NCBI RefSeq assembly: GCF_029023725.1
Contig: NZ_CP119075.1
Coordinates: forward strand, 5,141,501 to 5,205,500
Direction: 5' to 3'
DNA from: Synoicihabitans lomoniglobus
GTDB taxonomy: Bacteria; Verrucomicrobiota; Verrucomicrobiia; Opitutales; Opitutaceae
Length of the DNA: 64,000 nucleotides
In this document: positions 34,384-43,494 of the stretch, piece after piece
How positions within the stretch are numbered: the stretch's first letter is position 1
How the letters are laid out: each line of letters starts with the position of its first letter
The notes under the pieces: generated by a model
Database searches by the model: none
What the model was told of the DNA's origin: nothing
What the model saw: the letters and a program-made list of their open reading frames with translations, nothing else
Position numbers and translations under genes: made by a program

Positions 34384-35676
34384 TCAGTCGTCGATGGCGG
34401 CGTAGATCAGTGCGCGGAGTTTCGCGTGATCGTCCAGTCCCGACGCAGGGATGACTTGAGTGAAGTAGACCACGACCAGATCTTCCGCCGGATCGACCCA
34501 GTAGGTCGAGTGATAGGCCCCGCCCCAACCGAACTCACCGTAGGAGCCGGGCAACCCGCCGGCGCCGATGTTGAGCTTTACGCTGAAACCGAGCCCGAAG
34601 CCGGTGCCGTCTGACCATGGGAATTTTACGCCTTCAGGCAGGTGATTTACCGTCATGAGTTCCACGGTTTTGCGGGAGAGGATCCGGTGACCCTCGTGCA
34701 CCCCCTGGTTCGCCAGCATTTGCAGAAACACGGCGTAGTCGCGAGCGGTAGAAAGCAGGCCGGCCCCGCCGGAAAAGCTCTGCCGCGGGCCGTCAACGTA
34801 GTGACCCTGGCCGGTCATATGACCGGGAGCGGGCGCGCGTTCGAGGGATCCGTCGCTGGTCGCTGAATACACGGTGGCGAGTCGACCGCGTTTGGTCTCC
34901 GGCAGGTAAAAATGGGTGTCACTCATGCCGAGCGGATTCAGGATGCGCTCTCGCAGGAAGGTCGCCAGATCTTGACCGGAGGCGACTTCGATGACGGCCC
35001 CGAGGATGTCGGTATTGTAGCCGTAGACGAATTTGCTGCCGGGTTGAGCGGCGGCGGGCAGCGGGGCGATACGGGCGATAGTGTCGCGAATCGGCTCTTC
35101 GCGATCGGCGAAATACCATCCTTGCATACCAGCGTCGCGCCACATGTCGCGGCCCGGGCCATTGCCGTAGTCGTAGCCGGAGGTATGGCGCAGGAGATCG
35201 CGCAACGTGATCTTCCGTTGGGCGGGCACCACTTCGTAGCGGGCGTTATCATTGGCCACGGCGACGGTGGTCTGGGCAAACTCCGGCAGGTAGTCGGCGA
35301 GGTCGTCATCGATGAGGAGTTTGCCCTCTTCCTGGAGCATCATGATGCCCACGCTCACAAGGGCCTTGGTCTGCGAAGCAATGCGGAAGATGGCGTCCTC
35401 ACGCAGGGGGACTTCCTGCTCGATGTCGCTCATACCGTAGGTCCCGAGGTGCGCGACTTTACCATGGCGGGCGACCAACACGACTGCGCCCGGCAGTCGG
35501 CCTGCGGACACGTAGTCCTCAAAAACGGTATCGAGCCGCCGCAGGCGTTCGGCCGATAAGCCGACTTCGGCCGGAGCCACCTGATCCATGCCATGAACCA
35601 GCGAGGAGGCGGCGGCCAGAATGAGGATAACGAGAGCGCGCAAGGCGGGGAAGAGGCGAGGGGAAGGCTTCATCAT
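34384..35676 (-). CDS. secreted class C beta-lactamase-like serine hydrolase
   Basis: 430 aa from the ATG at 35676 (tandem ATGs; a few residues can be read upstream). A signal peptide ends near HGMDQ. Catalytic motifs: Ser-x-x-Lys in FRIASQTKALVSVGIMML, Tyr-x-Asn in KFVYGYNTDILGAVIEV, and a Gly-rich third motif near EFGWGGAYHSTYW. The fold is the beta-lactamase/DD-peptidase/esterase superfamily. Members are more often esterases or peptidases than resistance enzymes, so antibiotic hydrolysis should not be assumed. It is exported and has no operon partner. Confidence 0.9.
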   Translation of the reverse strand: MMKPSPRLFPALRALVILILAAASSLVHGMDQVAPAEVGLSAERLRRLDTVFEDYVSAGRLPGAVVLVARHGKVAHLGTYGMSDIEQEVPLREDAIFRIASQTKALVSVGIMMLQEEGKLLIDDDLADYLPEFAQTTVAVANDNARYEVVPAQRKITLRDLLRHTSGYDYGNGPGRDMWRDAGMQGWYFADREEPIRDTIARIAPLPAAAQPGSKFVYGYNTDILGAVIEVASGQDLATFLRERILNPLGMSDTHFYLPETKRGRLATVYSATSDGSLERAPAPGHMTGQGHYVDGPRQSFSGGAGLLSTARDYAVFLQMLANQGVHEGHRILSRKTVELMTVNHLPEGVKFPWSDGTGFGLGFSVKLNIGAGGLPGSYGEFGWGGAYHSTYWVDPAEDLVVVYFTQVIPASGLDDHAKLRALIYAAIDD

Positions 35677-35703
35677 GGGGTGTGACCGAACGCACACCAA
35701 ACG

Positions 35704-36054
35704 ATGACGACGCTCAAGAAAACGATGCTAAACTCGCCGAACGCCCTTCCTCTCGGTTCGCGTTACCTGAGCGCGGCGCTCGTATACTGCGGCAGCGTGT
35801 CCATTGAGCCCGGAATTTCGGGAGGAAGCGCCTCGTAAACGGATAAATTAATAGCGGAAGCGTATGATGAATAACGCGATGCAATGCAGGTCGGGATGTC
35901 GCGTTGGTCACCGTATATGCAGCATTCGTCACATGAAGCGTGTGCATAATGGATAGAAATACCTAGGTGATACATCCCGTTTATAAGTGGTTTTTGCGCT
36001 TCGGTGGAGACATCGGAGCAACCAGACCGAGCGGTTCCTTCCTTCGCTACTCCC
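35704..36054. other. gene-free region upstream of the PKD/HYR protein
   Basis: About 350 bases with visibly lower GC than the surroundings. No conserved gene was seen; an ATG at 35704 opens 44 unconvincing codons on the plus strand. The stretch 35880-36000 is AT-richer (e.g. GTGTGCATAATGGATAG) and probably holds the promoter of the gene at 36055, but no convincing -35/-10 pair could be assigned. Confidence 0.4.
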
Positions 36055-39000
36055 ATGAAAAAACTAGTCCTGCTTCTCTCTCTCGGCCTGTGGGCCGCGT
36101 TGCCCATTCGGGCGGCTGACACCGTCGAACTGCTTCCCGGCAAGATTTCGGGTAGTATCACCCTCTCGACTGAAACGGTCAAAAATGGCACGATCTACGC
36201 CAACGCCACTGACGGCTCGGGTCAGGCCAGCACCTCGTTCACCGGTTCCGAATACTCCCTCGTCGTGCCGGCGGGCAAATCGTGGAAGCTGACCCTCTAC
36301 GTCTACCCCGAAGTGCCGAGTGGCGCTTCCGGTTACATCTACCTGAACCTGCCGGAAGTGATCGGGCCGGTGGGCGCGGAGGAGACCGTCACGCACGACT
36401 TGCCGATCACGTCGGCGCGCATCGTGGCCGACGTGCAAGTCGCCAATGGCACACTGACGAGCATCCCCACGCTGCAGGCCAATGGCAACTCCGGCACCAA
36501 CCCGGCCACCTCGTTCAACTTCTATGGCCAGAACCTCGATTACGCCGTGGTGCTGCCGATGAACAACGTGTCCATCTACGGCTCGGTCAAGGTCACCAGC
36601 GCCGACAACGTCCTCTCTGCTCAGTCGTTGACCAGCCAGTCGCTCAACGTCGGTGCCGCCGGGATAACGGCGACATGGAACATCGACGCCGCCTTTGCGG
36701 CCGGTGCCATTCAAGGTGACGTCAATTTCACCGGATCCGCCACACCCAACAGCAACACCACCTACCTTTACAGTTCCTCGGGTGGCAGTGCCATCGACAC
36801 CAATTCGCTGTCGGGCAACGGCAACTACCAGTTCAACAACCTCGTGCCCGGATCGTATCGCGTTTACAACTACGCCTACTTTACCAACTCGCAGCTCTAC
36901 ATGTATACCAATGCGCCTTCCGTGGCGGGTAGCATCACGCAGTTGGATTTCGCGGAAACCGTTTCATTCGCGCAGGTTGATCTCAACCCGACGGGCTTCC
37001 TCACGCCGGACAAGATCACCGGCGGTTACGCCTACGGCAACTGGACGGCTCCCAGTCCCAACCCCGATGGCGTTTCCCGCTCGGTCTACGCGAACTTCGA
37101 TACCACCGCCAAAAACTTCAAAGGCGTGGTGACACCGGGTGAGTGGAAATTCAGCCAGATCAACATCAATGGCTACGACTACTCCCAAGCCGGGATTTAC
37201 ATCTCCTACGCCATGGGAATCTACGATTACACCCGGGCCAACCAGGGCGTGACCTTTGCCGGCGGGGTGGACCAAGTGCTGCCGAGCTTTGACTTCGACA
37301 CCACGCAGACCGAGCTGACGTTTGACGTGGTCGAAGCGGCTGATGCCACCAGCGAGACCCTGATCAGCAACGCCCGTGTCACCGGCTCGGTCGTCACCTA
37401 CGTCGACGGCTCCCCGCAATACCAGTTGAGCTTCAGCAGCTCCACCTCGACCAGTGCCGCCCAGCCCCGTCAACGCGTGCGGATCGTCGGCGTGCCCGGC
37501 ACCTACAACGTGCAAACCTACGGCACGGTCGACGGTTCCAGTGTGAGCTTCGGCAACTTCTCCCTGGAACTCAAAGAGCCGCTTCCGACCCCGGTCGGCA
37601 CGAGCGTCGAGGTCAGCGCCGGCAGTGGCGTCGGTCTCGTGTTTGACGAAGTGACCACCAGCGGAGTGTCCACGGCTTCCCAGCTGCCCGTCGGTCCGGC
37701 CCTTCCGGCCGGCTACACCGGTCTCGTTTCCAACGGCGAGAAGGCGTATTACAGCGTGAGCACCACCGCGACGTTCTCGGGTTATGTCGATGTCACCGTC
37801 GACTACTCTGCCGACGCCGTGCCACCCGAGCTCGAGTCCGAGTTGACCCTGTTCTATTACGACGATCCCACCCAGACTTGGATCGATGTCACCATCGCGG
37901 TCGACGAACTGAACAACCAGGTTCTCGGCACAGCGCCGGAGCTCTCCCTCTTCGCGCTCGGTTTGGCGCACGCTCCCGTCCTCGGTGAAGTCACCGTGCC
38001 GACCGAGGTGCTCGTCGACACCGAAGCCGCCTTTGTCGCCACCTTCGCCGACAGCGATCCGGGGGAACAGCACACCGCCACCTTCGATTGGGGTGACGGC
38101 ACCACCTCCGAGGGCGTCATCGATCCCGCCACCGGTGAGATCACGGGCCTGCACACCTACACCAGCGGTGGTTCATTCAACGCAACCCTCACCCTGACCG
38201 ACATCACCGGCAAAACCGTCGAACAGGAATTCACCGTCGAGGTGATCGGTGGCGACGATGTCGAACCCGTCATCACCTTTGGTGCCATCGAAGCGTTCGA
38301 AGCGCTTTCGGCCGACGGCGCCGAGGTCGAGTTTGCCGTTACCGCGACCGACGAGACCGACGGCGAAGTCACCGTGACGACGTCCGTCGCTTCCGGCACC
38401 GTGTTCCCGATCGGCACCACCATCGTGATCGCCACGGCGACCGATGCTGCGGGCAATGAGGCCACCGCCGAGCTCGAGATCATCGTGCAAGACACCACCG
38501 GACCCGCGATCACCGCCCCCGACGATGTCACGCTCGAAGCCACGAACGCCGATGGAGCCATCGCTTCGTTCCTCGCCAGCGCGACCGATCTCGTCAGCGG
38601 TGAAGTCCCCGTGACCGCCAGCGTCGAGTCCGGCAGCACCTTTGCCGTCGGTTCGACCACGGTCAGCTTCACCGCCACCGACGAATCCGGCAATGAATCC
38701 ACCGGCAGCTTCAACGTGATCGTGCAAGACACGACCGCGCCGGAGCTCACCACGCCGGCCGACCTCGTGCTCGAAGCGACCAGTGCGGATGGCGCCACCG
38801 CGACGTTTGCCGCCGGTGCGACCGACCTCGTCAGCGGTGATCTCGCGGTCACGGCCAGTGCCGCTTCCGGCAGCACGTTTGCCGTCGGCACCACGACGGT
38901 TGAACTCACGGCGGCCGATGCGGCGGGCAACACCGTCACGGGCACCTTCACGGTCACGGTCGAGGATACGACCGCTCCGGAGATCGTGAGCCTCACGCCG

Positions 39001-39474
39001 TCGACCGGCACGCTCTGGCCGGCCAATCACAAGATGGTCGACGTAAGCGTCGCGGCTGAAACGTCCGACGCCGTGGGGGTGGTTTCGACCCGTATTGTTT
39101 CCGTCACCAGCAGTGAGTCCGACAATGGCCACGGCGACGGCCACACCCGGGCCGACATCGTCATCACCGGCGACCTCACCGTCAGCCTCCGGGCCGAACG
39201 CTCGGGCCGCGGCGATGGCCGCGTCTATACGATCACCGTCGAATCGACCGATGCCGCCGGCAATGTCACCACCGGCACCACCACGGTGGCCGTGCCCAAG
39301 AGCCAGGGCCGCCAGTGGAATAAATCCGACAAGTCCGACAAAGGAAACTCCGGCAAGGGCAAGTCCGGCAAAGGCAAGTTCGGCCACAACAATTCCCGCG
39401 ACCACGACGACAAGAGCGGCAAAACGGGCAATTCCAAGTCCTCCAGGAAGAAGTCCAAAGGCGGGCGGGGCTGA
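36055..39474 (+). CDS. large secreted PKD/HYR-domain protein with highly basic C-terminal tail
   Basis: 1,139 aa from the ATG at 36055, which opens a signal peptide (MKKLVLLLSLGLWAALPIRA). Residues ~20-620 are beta-rich and not recognised. A PKD domain lies at ~640-735 (ATFDWGDGTTSEGVIDPATG, LHTYTSGGSFNATLTLTDIT). Three HYR-type repeats follow (nt ~38260-38980), each built as DTTxPxI...VTATDxxGNxxxxxFxVxVQD. A last domain starts with STGTLWPANHKMVDVSV. The final ~55 residues (nt ~39310-39474) are a Lys/Ser/Gly/Asp low-complexity tail (e.g. KSDKSDKGNSGKGKSGKGKF), strongly basic. Probably an extracellular adhesive or matrix protein whose tail may bind acidic polymer; this role is inferred. A terminator follows at 39513. 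Confidence 0.85.
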   Translation: MKKLVLLLSLGLWAALPIRAADTVELLPGKISGSITLSTETVKNGTIYANATDGSGQASTSFTGSEYSLVVPAGKSWKLTLYVYPEVPSGASGYIYLNLPEVIGPVGAEETVTHDLPITSARIVADVQVANGTLTSIPTLQANGNSGTNPATSFNFYGQNLDYAVVLPMNNVSIYGSVKVTSADNVLSAQSLTSQSLNVGAAGITATWNIDAAFAAGAIQGDVNFTGSATPNSNTTYLYSSSGGSAIDTNSLSGNGNYQFNNLVPGSYRVYNYAYFTNSQLYMYTNAPSVAGSITQLDFAETVSFAQVDLNPTGFLTPDKITGGYAYGNWTAPSPNPDGVSRSVYANFDTTAKNFKGVVTPGEWKFSQININGYDYSQAGIYISYAMGIYDYTRANQGVTFAGGVDQVLPSFDFDTTQTELTFDVVEAADATSETLISNARVTGSVVTYVDGSPQYQLSFSSSTSTSAAQPRQRVRIVGVPGTYNVQTYGTVDGSSVSFGNFSLELKEPLPTPVGTSVEVSAGSGVGLVFDEVTTSGVSTASQLPVGPALPAGYTGLVSNGEKAYYSVSTTATFSGYVDVTVDYSADAVPPELESELTLFYYDDPTQTWIDVTIAVDELNNQVLGTAPELSLFALGLAHAPVLGEVTVPTEVLVDTEAAFVATFADSDPGEQHTATFDWGDGTTSEGVIDPATGEITGLHTYTSGGSFNATLTLTDITGKTVEQEFTVEVIGGDDVEPVITFGAIEAFEALSADGAEVEFAVTATDETDGEVTVTTSVASGTVFPIGTTIVIATATDAAGNEATAELEIIVQDTTGPAITAPDDVTLEATNADGAIASFLASATDLVSGEVPVTASVESGSTFAVGSTTVSFTATDESGNESTGSFNVIVQDTTAPELTTPADLVLEATSADGATATFAAGATDLVSGDLAVTASAASGSTFAVGTTTVELTAADAAGNTVTGTFTVTVEDTTAPEIVSLTPSTGTLWPANHKMVDVSVAAETSDAVGVVSTRIVSVTSSESDNGHGDGHTRADIVITGDLTVSLRAERSGRGDGRVYTITVESTDAAGNVTTGTTTVAVPKSQGRQWNKSDKSDKGNSGKGKSGKGKFGHNNSRDHDDKSGKTGNSKSSRKKSKGGRG

Positions 39475-39512
39475 TCCCCATCCGTTGGTTCGAGCCTAAT
39501 CTCGCGCCCCTT

Positions 39513-39539
39513 AAGCCCGCCCTCACCGGCGGGCTTTTT
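39513..39539 (+). terminator. intrinsic terminator of the PKD/HYR gene
   Basis: Nine-base stem AAGCCCGCC / GGCGGGCTT with a 6-base loop, running into T residues on the plus strand, 38 bases after the stop codon. Confidence 0.85.
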
Positions 39540-39622
39540 GGTGGGTGGGTAGGAGTGGTGGTCCTCAGGTGAGTCCGGTTGGAGCTTGTGCCTCGCGGCC
39601 GGGTCGGTAGCGAGGAGGAGAC

Positions 39623-40477
39623 TTGCACGACTCACTCACGCTTCGACCGATAGGTTTCATCCGCACGGCGCAGCGCGTGAAGTTCCAAGCCGGTCATCAA
39701 CCGTCTGCCCTCGGCCGGGAATCGAGCGTGTTGGAGCTCGTGCCGGGGCACGGTTACGATCTCGCGCTGCGCGACCTCGAAGGTTTTTCGCGGGTGTGGC
39801 TGTTGTCGTGGTTTCATCGCAACACCACATGGCGACCGCTCGTATTGCCGCCGCGGGGACCGAAGCAACGCCGCGGGGTGTTCGCCACGCGTTCGCCGCA
39901 CCGGCCGAATCCGTTGGGCCTCACGGCGGCGACCCTGTTGTCGGTCGATCACCGGGCGGGGCGCGTCGTGCTGGGGCCGTGTGATCTGGTCGAAGGCACG
40001 CCCATCTTCGACCTCAAGCCTTACATCGCGGCCTACGATGCGTTTCCCGAAGCCGATGGCGGATGGACGGCGGCGGTCGACGCAGCCCTGTTGGCACCGC
40101 CGACGTTTACGGTGGGCATCTCGCCCGGGGCCGAGGAGCAGGCCGAGTGGCTGCTGGCCCACTGGGGCGTGGATTTTCGGCCGCGCATGTTGGCATTGCT
40201 CGCCCGGGATCCGTCGCCGCATCGCACGCGCCGTATTCGGCGGCGCGGGGACGGGCGCATGGAGATCGGTTGCGGGGCTTGGCGGGGCTATTTCACCGTT
40301 GTCGAAAAGCGCGTCGAAATCATCGCACTGGATGCGGCGTATCCCCGCAGTTGGCTACGCGACATGGCGCGCACCGACGTGCCTGATCGCGAGGCGCAGG
40401 CGGCGCTGCTGGACCGCTGGCCATCGCCGTATGGCACGGGGGATGAAACCCGAGTAGTCAGCGACGCGGATGAGTAA
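39623..40477 (+). CDS. trmO: tRNA m6t6A37 methyltransferase (TrmO/TsaA family)
   Basis: 284 aa. The start is the TTG at 39623: AGGAGG at 39613-39618 lies four bases before it, one of few clear ribosome-binding sites in the window, and no ATG is near. Residues ~5-150 match TrmO (UPF0066): LRPIGFIRTAQRVKFQAGHQ, FSRVWLLSWFHRN, GVFATRSPHRPNPLGLTAAT, EGTPIFDLKPYIAAYDAFPE. The enzyme methylates N6-threonylcarbamoyladenosine at tRNA position 37 with SAM. The C-terminal ~120 residues (e.g. RPRMLALLARDPSPHRTRR) are an accessory domain longer than in the minimal family. Confidence 0.92.
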   Translation: MHDSLTLRPIGFIRTAQRVKFQAGHQPSALGRESSVLELVPGHGYDLALRDLEGFSRVWLLSWFHRNTTWRPLVLPPRGPKQRRGVFATRSPHRPNPLGLTAATLLSVDHRAGRVVLGPCDLVEGTPIFDLKPYIAAYDAFPEADGGWTAAVDAALLAPPTFTVGISPGAEEQAEWLLAHWGVDFRPRMLALLARDPSPHRTRRIRRRGDGRMEIGCGAWRGYFTVVEKRVEIIALDAAYPRSWLRDMARTDVPDREAQAALLDRWPSPYGTGDETRVVSDADE

Positions 40478-40480
40478 GGC

Positions 40481-40570
40481 CTTAACGCAAAGCCGCAAAG
40501 GTCGCAAAGCGGCACCGGGCGGGCGTGAGTTCCTTGGCGCTCTTCCGCATCTTTGCGTCCTTGGGTTGAG
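40481..40570. repeat. imperfect inverted repeat of CGCAAAG / CTTTGCG units (dispersed-repeat type)
   Basis: The gap after trmO holds three CGCAAAG units in a row (CGCAAAGCCGCAAAGGTCGC, then AAAG) and, ~35 bases on, degenerate complements (CCTTGGCGCTCTTCCGCATC, then TTTGCGTCC). Arrays of this type recur between genes in many Verrucomicrobiota and related genomes; that statement is from memory. Folded, it gives a long imperfect hairpin, possibly also ending trmO transcription. Confidence 0.5.
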
Positions 40571-40627
40571 ACGATTTAATGCTTCGAGGCGATTGGCATT
40601 CCGGGCGGCTTGGTTTAGCGACAAGTC

Positions 40628-41104
40628 ATGAATCGTTTCCGCTGTTCCACGTTGGTGCTTGGTTTGATGCTCACCCTTTCGGCGCGCGGAGAAGTCGCGG
40701 CCACCACGGCCGTGGCGGCGACGCTCGATCGTTTTCACGCCGCCGCGGCGGCGGCCGAGTTTGAGACCTACTTTGATCAGTTCGCACCGGAGGGCGTGTT
40801 TATCGGCACGGATGCGACGGAGCGCTGGACGGTGGCCGAATTCAAGGCCTACGCGAAACCGCATTTCGACCGGGGCAAGGGCTGGACTTATCAACCGACT
40901 GATCGGCACATCGTGATGAGCGCGGACGGTCGGCACGCCTCCTTCGACGAGTTGCTCACCCATGCAAGCCTCGGCGTGTGTCGTGGCACGGGAGTGCTGC
41001 GGCGCATCGGCGACGTTTGGAAAATCGAGCAATACGTGCTCACCATTCCCATCCCCAATGATATCGTCGGCGACGTGGTGAAACGCATCCGCGGCGATTC
41101 TTGA
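40628..41104 (+). CDS. exported SnoaL/NTF2-like protein
   Basis: 158 aa. A signal peptide (MNRFRCSTLVLGLMLTLSAR, then GE) is followed by a single SnoaL-like domain: LDRFHAAAAAAEFETYFDQF, APEGVFIGTDATERWTVAEF, HASFDELLTHASLG, CRGTGVLRRIGDVWKIEQYV. The family is a cone-shaped alpha+beta fold used by many ligand-binding or enzymatic proteins; no catalytic set can be assigned. It lies 150 bases after trmO, behind a dispersed repeat, and is convergent with rsgA. Confidence 0.85.
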   Translation: MNRFRCSTLVLGLMLTLSARGEVAATTAVAATLDRFHAAAAAAEFETYFDQFAPEGVFIGTDATERWTVAEFKAYAKPHFDRGKGWTYQPTDRHIVMSADGRHASFDELLTHASLGVCRGTGVLRRIGDVWKIEQYVLTIPIPNDIVGDVVKRIRGDS

Positions 41105-41126
41105 ACTGGTCGGCGCGGCGCGACGC

Positions 41127-42212
41127 TCAATCGTCCGAGGTGATCCGGCGGCCGCCGCGTTTGGGCTCGAAGGCTTTTTTGCGCCAGCCCGGTTGGTTGG
41201 CGACGGTGCGCGCGGTTTTCCGTGCGACCGGTTTGAGGTTATGTTCCTGGGTGAGCTTCACGTAGTGGGCGTAGCGCTCGGCGGCTAACGCGCCGCTTTC
41301 GAGCGCGGTGCGGACGGCGCATCCGGGTTCGTTTTGGTGTCGGCAGTCGGTGAAACGGCACTGGCGGGCGAGCTCGACGATGTCGGCAAAGGCTTCCGCC
41401 ACGCCGTCCTCCACGTCCCACAGTTGCAACTCGCGCAGCCCGGGGGTGTCGATCAACAGCGCGCCACCGGGAGCCCGCACCAGTTCGCGGCGCGTGGTCG
41501 TGTGGCGACCCTTGCTGTCCTTTTCGCGCACCTCGCCCGTGGGCAAAAAGTCGTCGTTGCTGAGCGCGTTGGCCAACGTCGATTTACCCACGCCCGACGA
41601 ACCCAGCAGGGCCAGGGTCACGCCGGGCCGGGCGAGTTCGCGCAACGGTTTCAGGCCTTGGCGCCGCACCGTGCTGGTGAGCAGCACACGCACGCCCGGC
41701 ACGAGCGCCTGCACCTCGCGTTGCACGGCTGCGGGGTCGGGATGCACGTCGCACTTGTTGAGCACGATCACGGGCTCGGCGCCACTTTCGCGCGCGGCGA
41801 CGAGGAAGCGTTGGATGCGAGCCGGGTTGTAGTTGCGATCGAGACCGCTCACCAGCAGCACCGCGTCGATGTTGGCGGCGACGACTTGTTCGATCTGTTC
41901 TTCGCCGGCGGCGCGGCGGGAAAACTTGGTGCGGCGCGGCAAGACCGCATGGATATCGACCCGGTCGTCATCGCTGCGGTGGCTGATCGCCACCCAGTCG
42001 CCCACGGCGGGAAAGTCACTGGTCTGAGCGTGCCGATGAAAGAAGCCGCCGCGACATTCCCCGAGCCACTCCTTGGTTTCGTCCTGCACCGCGTAAAACT
42101 TGCGCCGAAGCTCGCACACCACCCGGGCGGGGGCGTAGCCAGCCGCCGCGTGCGGCGCAAAAGCCGCCGCCCATTGGTCGTTCCATCCGAAGTCGGTCAG
42201 CAGGTTAGACAT
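41127..42212 (-). CDS. rsgA: ribosome small-subunit-dependent GTPase A
   Basis: 361 aa from the ATG at 42212 (MSNLLTDFGWNDQWAAAFAP). An N-terminal OB fold precedes a circularly permuted GTPase whose motifs come in the order G4 (IVLNKCDVHPD), G1 (LLGSSGVGKSTLANAL) and G3 (LLIDTPGLREL), followed by a zinc site (CRFTDCRHQNEPGC). The C-terminal tail is basic (KKAFEPKRGGRR). It helps mature the 30S subunit. It is divergent from the TonB-like gene, sharing a ~90-base promoter region. Confidence 0.95.
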   Translation of the reverse strand: MSNLLTDFGWNDQWAAAFAPHAAAGYAPARVVCELRRKFYAVQDETKEWLGECRGGFFHRHAQTSDFPAVGDWVAISHRSDDDRVDIHAVLPRRTKFSRRAAGEEQIEQVVAANIDAVLLVSGLDRNYNPARIQRFLVAARESGAEPVIVLNKCDVHPDPAAVQREVQALVPGVRVLLTSTVRRQGLKPLRELARPGVTLALLGSSGVGKSTLANALSNDDFLPTGEVREKDSKGRHTTTRRELVRAPGGALLIDTPGLRELQLWDVEDGVAEAFADIVELARQCRFTDCRHQNEPGCAVRTALESGALAAERYAHYVKLTQEHNLKPVARKTARTVANQPGWRKKAFEPKRGGRRITSDD

Positions 42213-42304
42213 GCGATATCGGCACCATGGTCCCCGCAAGGTGTGCGTGGCAATGGACAATCCATGCGTGGGCTCGACGTCTTATGCACTGTATCATGCC
42301 CCCC

Positions 42305-43153
42305 ATGACAACACAGCTCCTTACCGTTACGCCGGCGGTCGTGCGAGCTACTCCCCGCCAAACCCCCGCCGCATCCGTTCCCCGCCCCGCGTGGAATGTT
42401 CCCCCCTCCTCCTCCCCCGAAACGCGCTACGACCCCGGTCCCGGGGCCTGGCACTATGAGACCGGCAAACTGGCACCCAAAATCCCTTGGATCGCACTGC
42501 TGATTTCGGGCTCGCTGCATGGCCTCGCGATTTTCGGATTCAACGACAAACCGGTGGCCGAAGAGGCCGTCGTTTTCGACGAAGAACTGGCCGTGGTGTT
42601 CCTGGAAATGCCGCCGATTGAAGAACTCGACAAGCCCGAGGAAATCTTCGATGGCGATGCCGTGGAACAGGAAGAACTCGACCCCGGGGCCTTCGTGCCG
42701 ATGCAGTCGGACGTTCCCTCCATTGTAACCAACGCGACCTTCGTCCAACAGCTGGACTTCCAGTCGCTCCTGCCCAAACCCGACTTCGACGCGGCCAAGG
42801 TCGTATCGATCCCATCCCGCATCGCTCGCGGTGGGGTGAGTGCCAAGAACATTAAAGACCTCTTCGATCTCAAGGATCTCGACCGGGTGCCGGTCCCGCT
42901 GATGCAACAGCCTCCGGTATTCCCCAGTCACCTCAAGGATGACGTCAAATACGCCGAAGTGGTCGTCGACTTCATCGTCGATGCGAAAGGCAAGGTGCCT
43001 TGGGCCAAGATCTATTCATCATCACATTCAGGATTCGAGGATGCGGCGATCCTCGGTGTGTCTCGCTGGCAATTCCGGCCCGGGATGAAAGGCGGCAAGC
43101 AGGTTGCGACCCGCATGCGTGTCCCGGTCCAGTTCCGGATAGTGGACGACTAA
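42305..43153 (+). CDS. TonB-like energy-transducing protein
   Basis: 282 aa from the ATG at 42305 (MTTQLLTVTPAVVRATPRQT); the frame is open further upstream but overlaps the rsgA promoter. Residues 1-58 are Pro/Arg-rich and cytosolic. One membrane helix lies at ~60-75 (IPWIALLISGSLHGLAIFGF), then an acidic periplasmic linker (EELDKPEEIFDGDAVEQEEL). The C-terminal domain is TonB-like (MQQPPVFPSHLKDDVKYAEV, VVDFIVDAKGKV, GFEDAAILGVSRWQFRPGMK). It would couple the proton gradient to outer-membrane receptors such as those at 43842 and 61274; no exbB or exbD gene is in the window. Confidence 0.85.
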   Translation: MTTQLLTVTPAVVRATPRQTPAASVPRPAWNVPPSSSPETRYDPGPGAWHYETGKLAPKIPWIALLISGSLHGLAIFGFNDKPVAEEAVVFDEELAVVFLEMPPIEELDKPEEIFDGDAVEQEELDPGAFVPMQSDVPSIVTNATFVQQLDFQSLLPKPDFDAAKVVSIPSRIARGGVSAKNIKDLFDLKDLDRVPVPLMQQPPVFPSHLKDDVKYAEVVVDFIVDAKGKVPWAKIYSSSHSGFEDAAILGVSRWQFRPGMKGGKQVATRMRVPVQFRIVDD

Positions 43154-43449
43154 ACCCCCGACCACCCGCCACGTGGCACTTGTCAGAACGAGGCGTCGAG
43201 TCGCTCTGCGATTCGGCGCCTCCTTCGTTTTAACGACCGCGCGGATGGAATTTTAGGTCGGGCGGTTTCGCCGAAACCGCCGCACACGTTGTCCAGGGCC
43301 ATGCGGCGGCAACCCACCGTGCGCAAGTATGCGTATTCCGGCACCGCCGCGTTTGCTTTAAAGTGAGCGATCCAGTTTCAGAGGCATCGCTACTCGAGGC
43401 GGATTTCCTCTTCGTTTTCGTCCTACAGGCGTGGGACGAGAGTCGAGTC
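43154..43449 (+). ncRNA. possible small RNA or long 3' UTR ending at a strong terminator
   Basis: About 300 bases separate the TonB-like gene from a strong plus-strand terminator (43450-43484). The stretch can fold: GGCGGTTT / AAACCGCC around 43262-43282 and TCGTCC / GGACGA around 43418-43440. A 21-codon reading frame starts at ~43301 (MRRQPTVRKYAYSGTAAFAL). No known RNA family could be matched by eye. It is either an independent small RNA or an unusually long 3' end of the tonB message. Confidence 0.35.
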
Positions 43450-43484
43450 GAGCCGCGCCCCTTCGTGGGGCGCGGCTCATTTTG
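43450..43484 (+). terminator. strong intrinsic terminator, plus strand
   Basis: Perfect 12-base stem GAGCCGCGCCCC / GGGGCGCGGCTC with a 5-base loop (TTCGT), followed by ATTTTGTTCTT. The minus-strand side has no T tract. The nearest upstream plus-strand gene ends 296 bases earlier. Confidence 0.85.
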
Positions 43485-43494
43485 TTCTTCTGTC

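Noticed and set aside
34384..35676. Possible antibiotic-resistance beta-lactamase
   Set aside because: The SxxK and YxN motifs only place it in the serine hydrolase superfamily; the context and sequence give no sign of a dedicated resistance enzyme.
37980..38990. Tandem similarity at DNA level suggesting a mobile or satellite repeat
   Set aside because: It is explained by three consecutive HYR-type protein domains and shows coding-type divergence.
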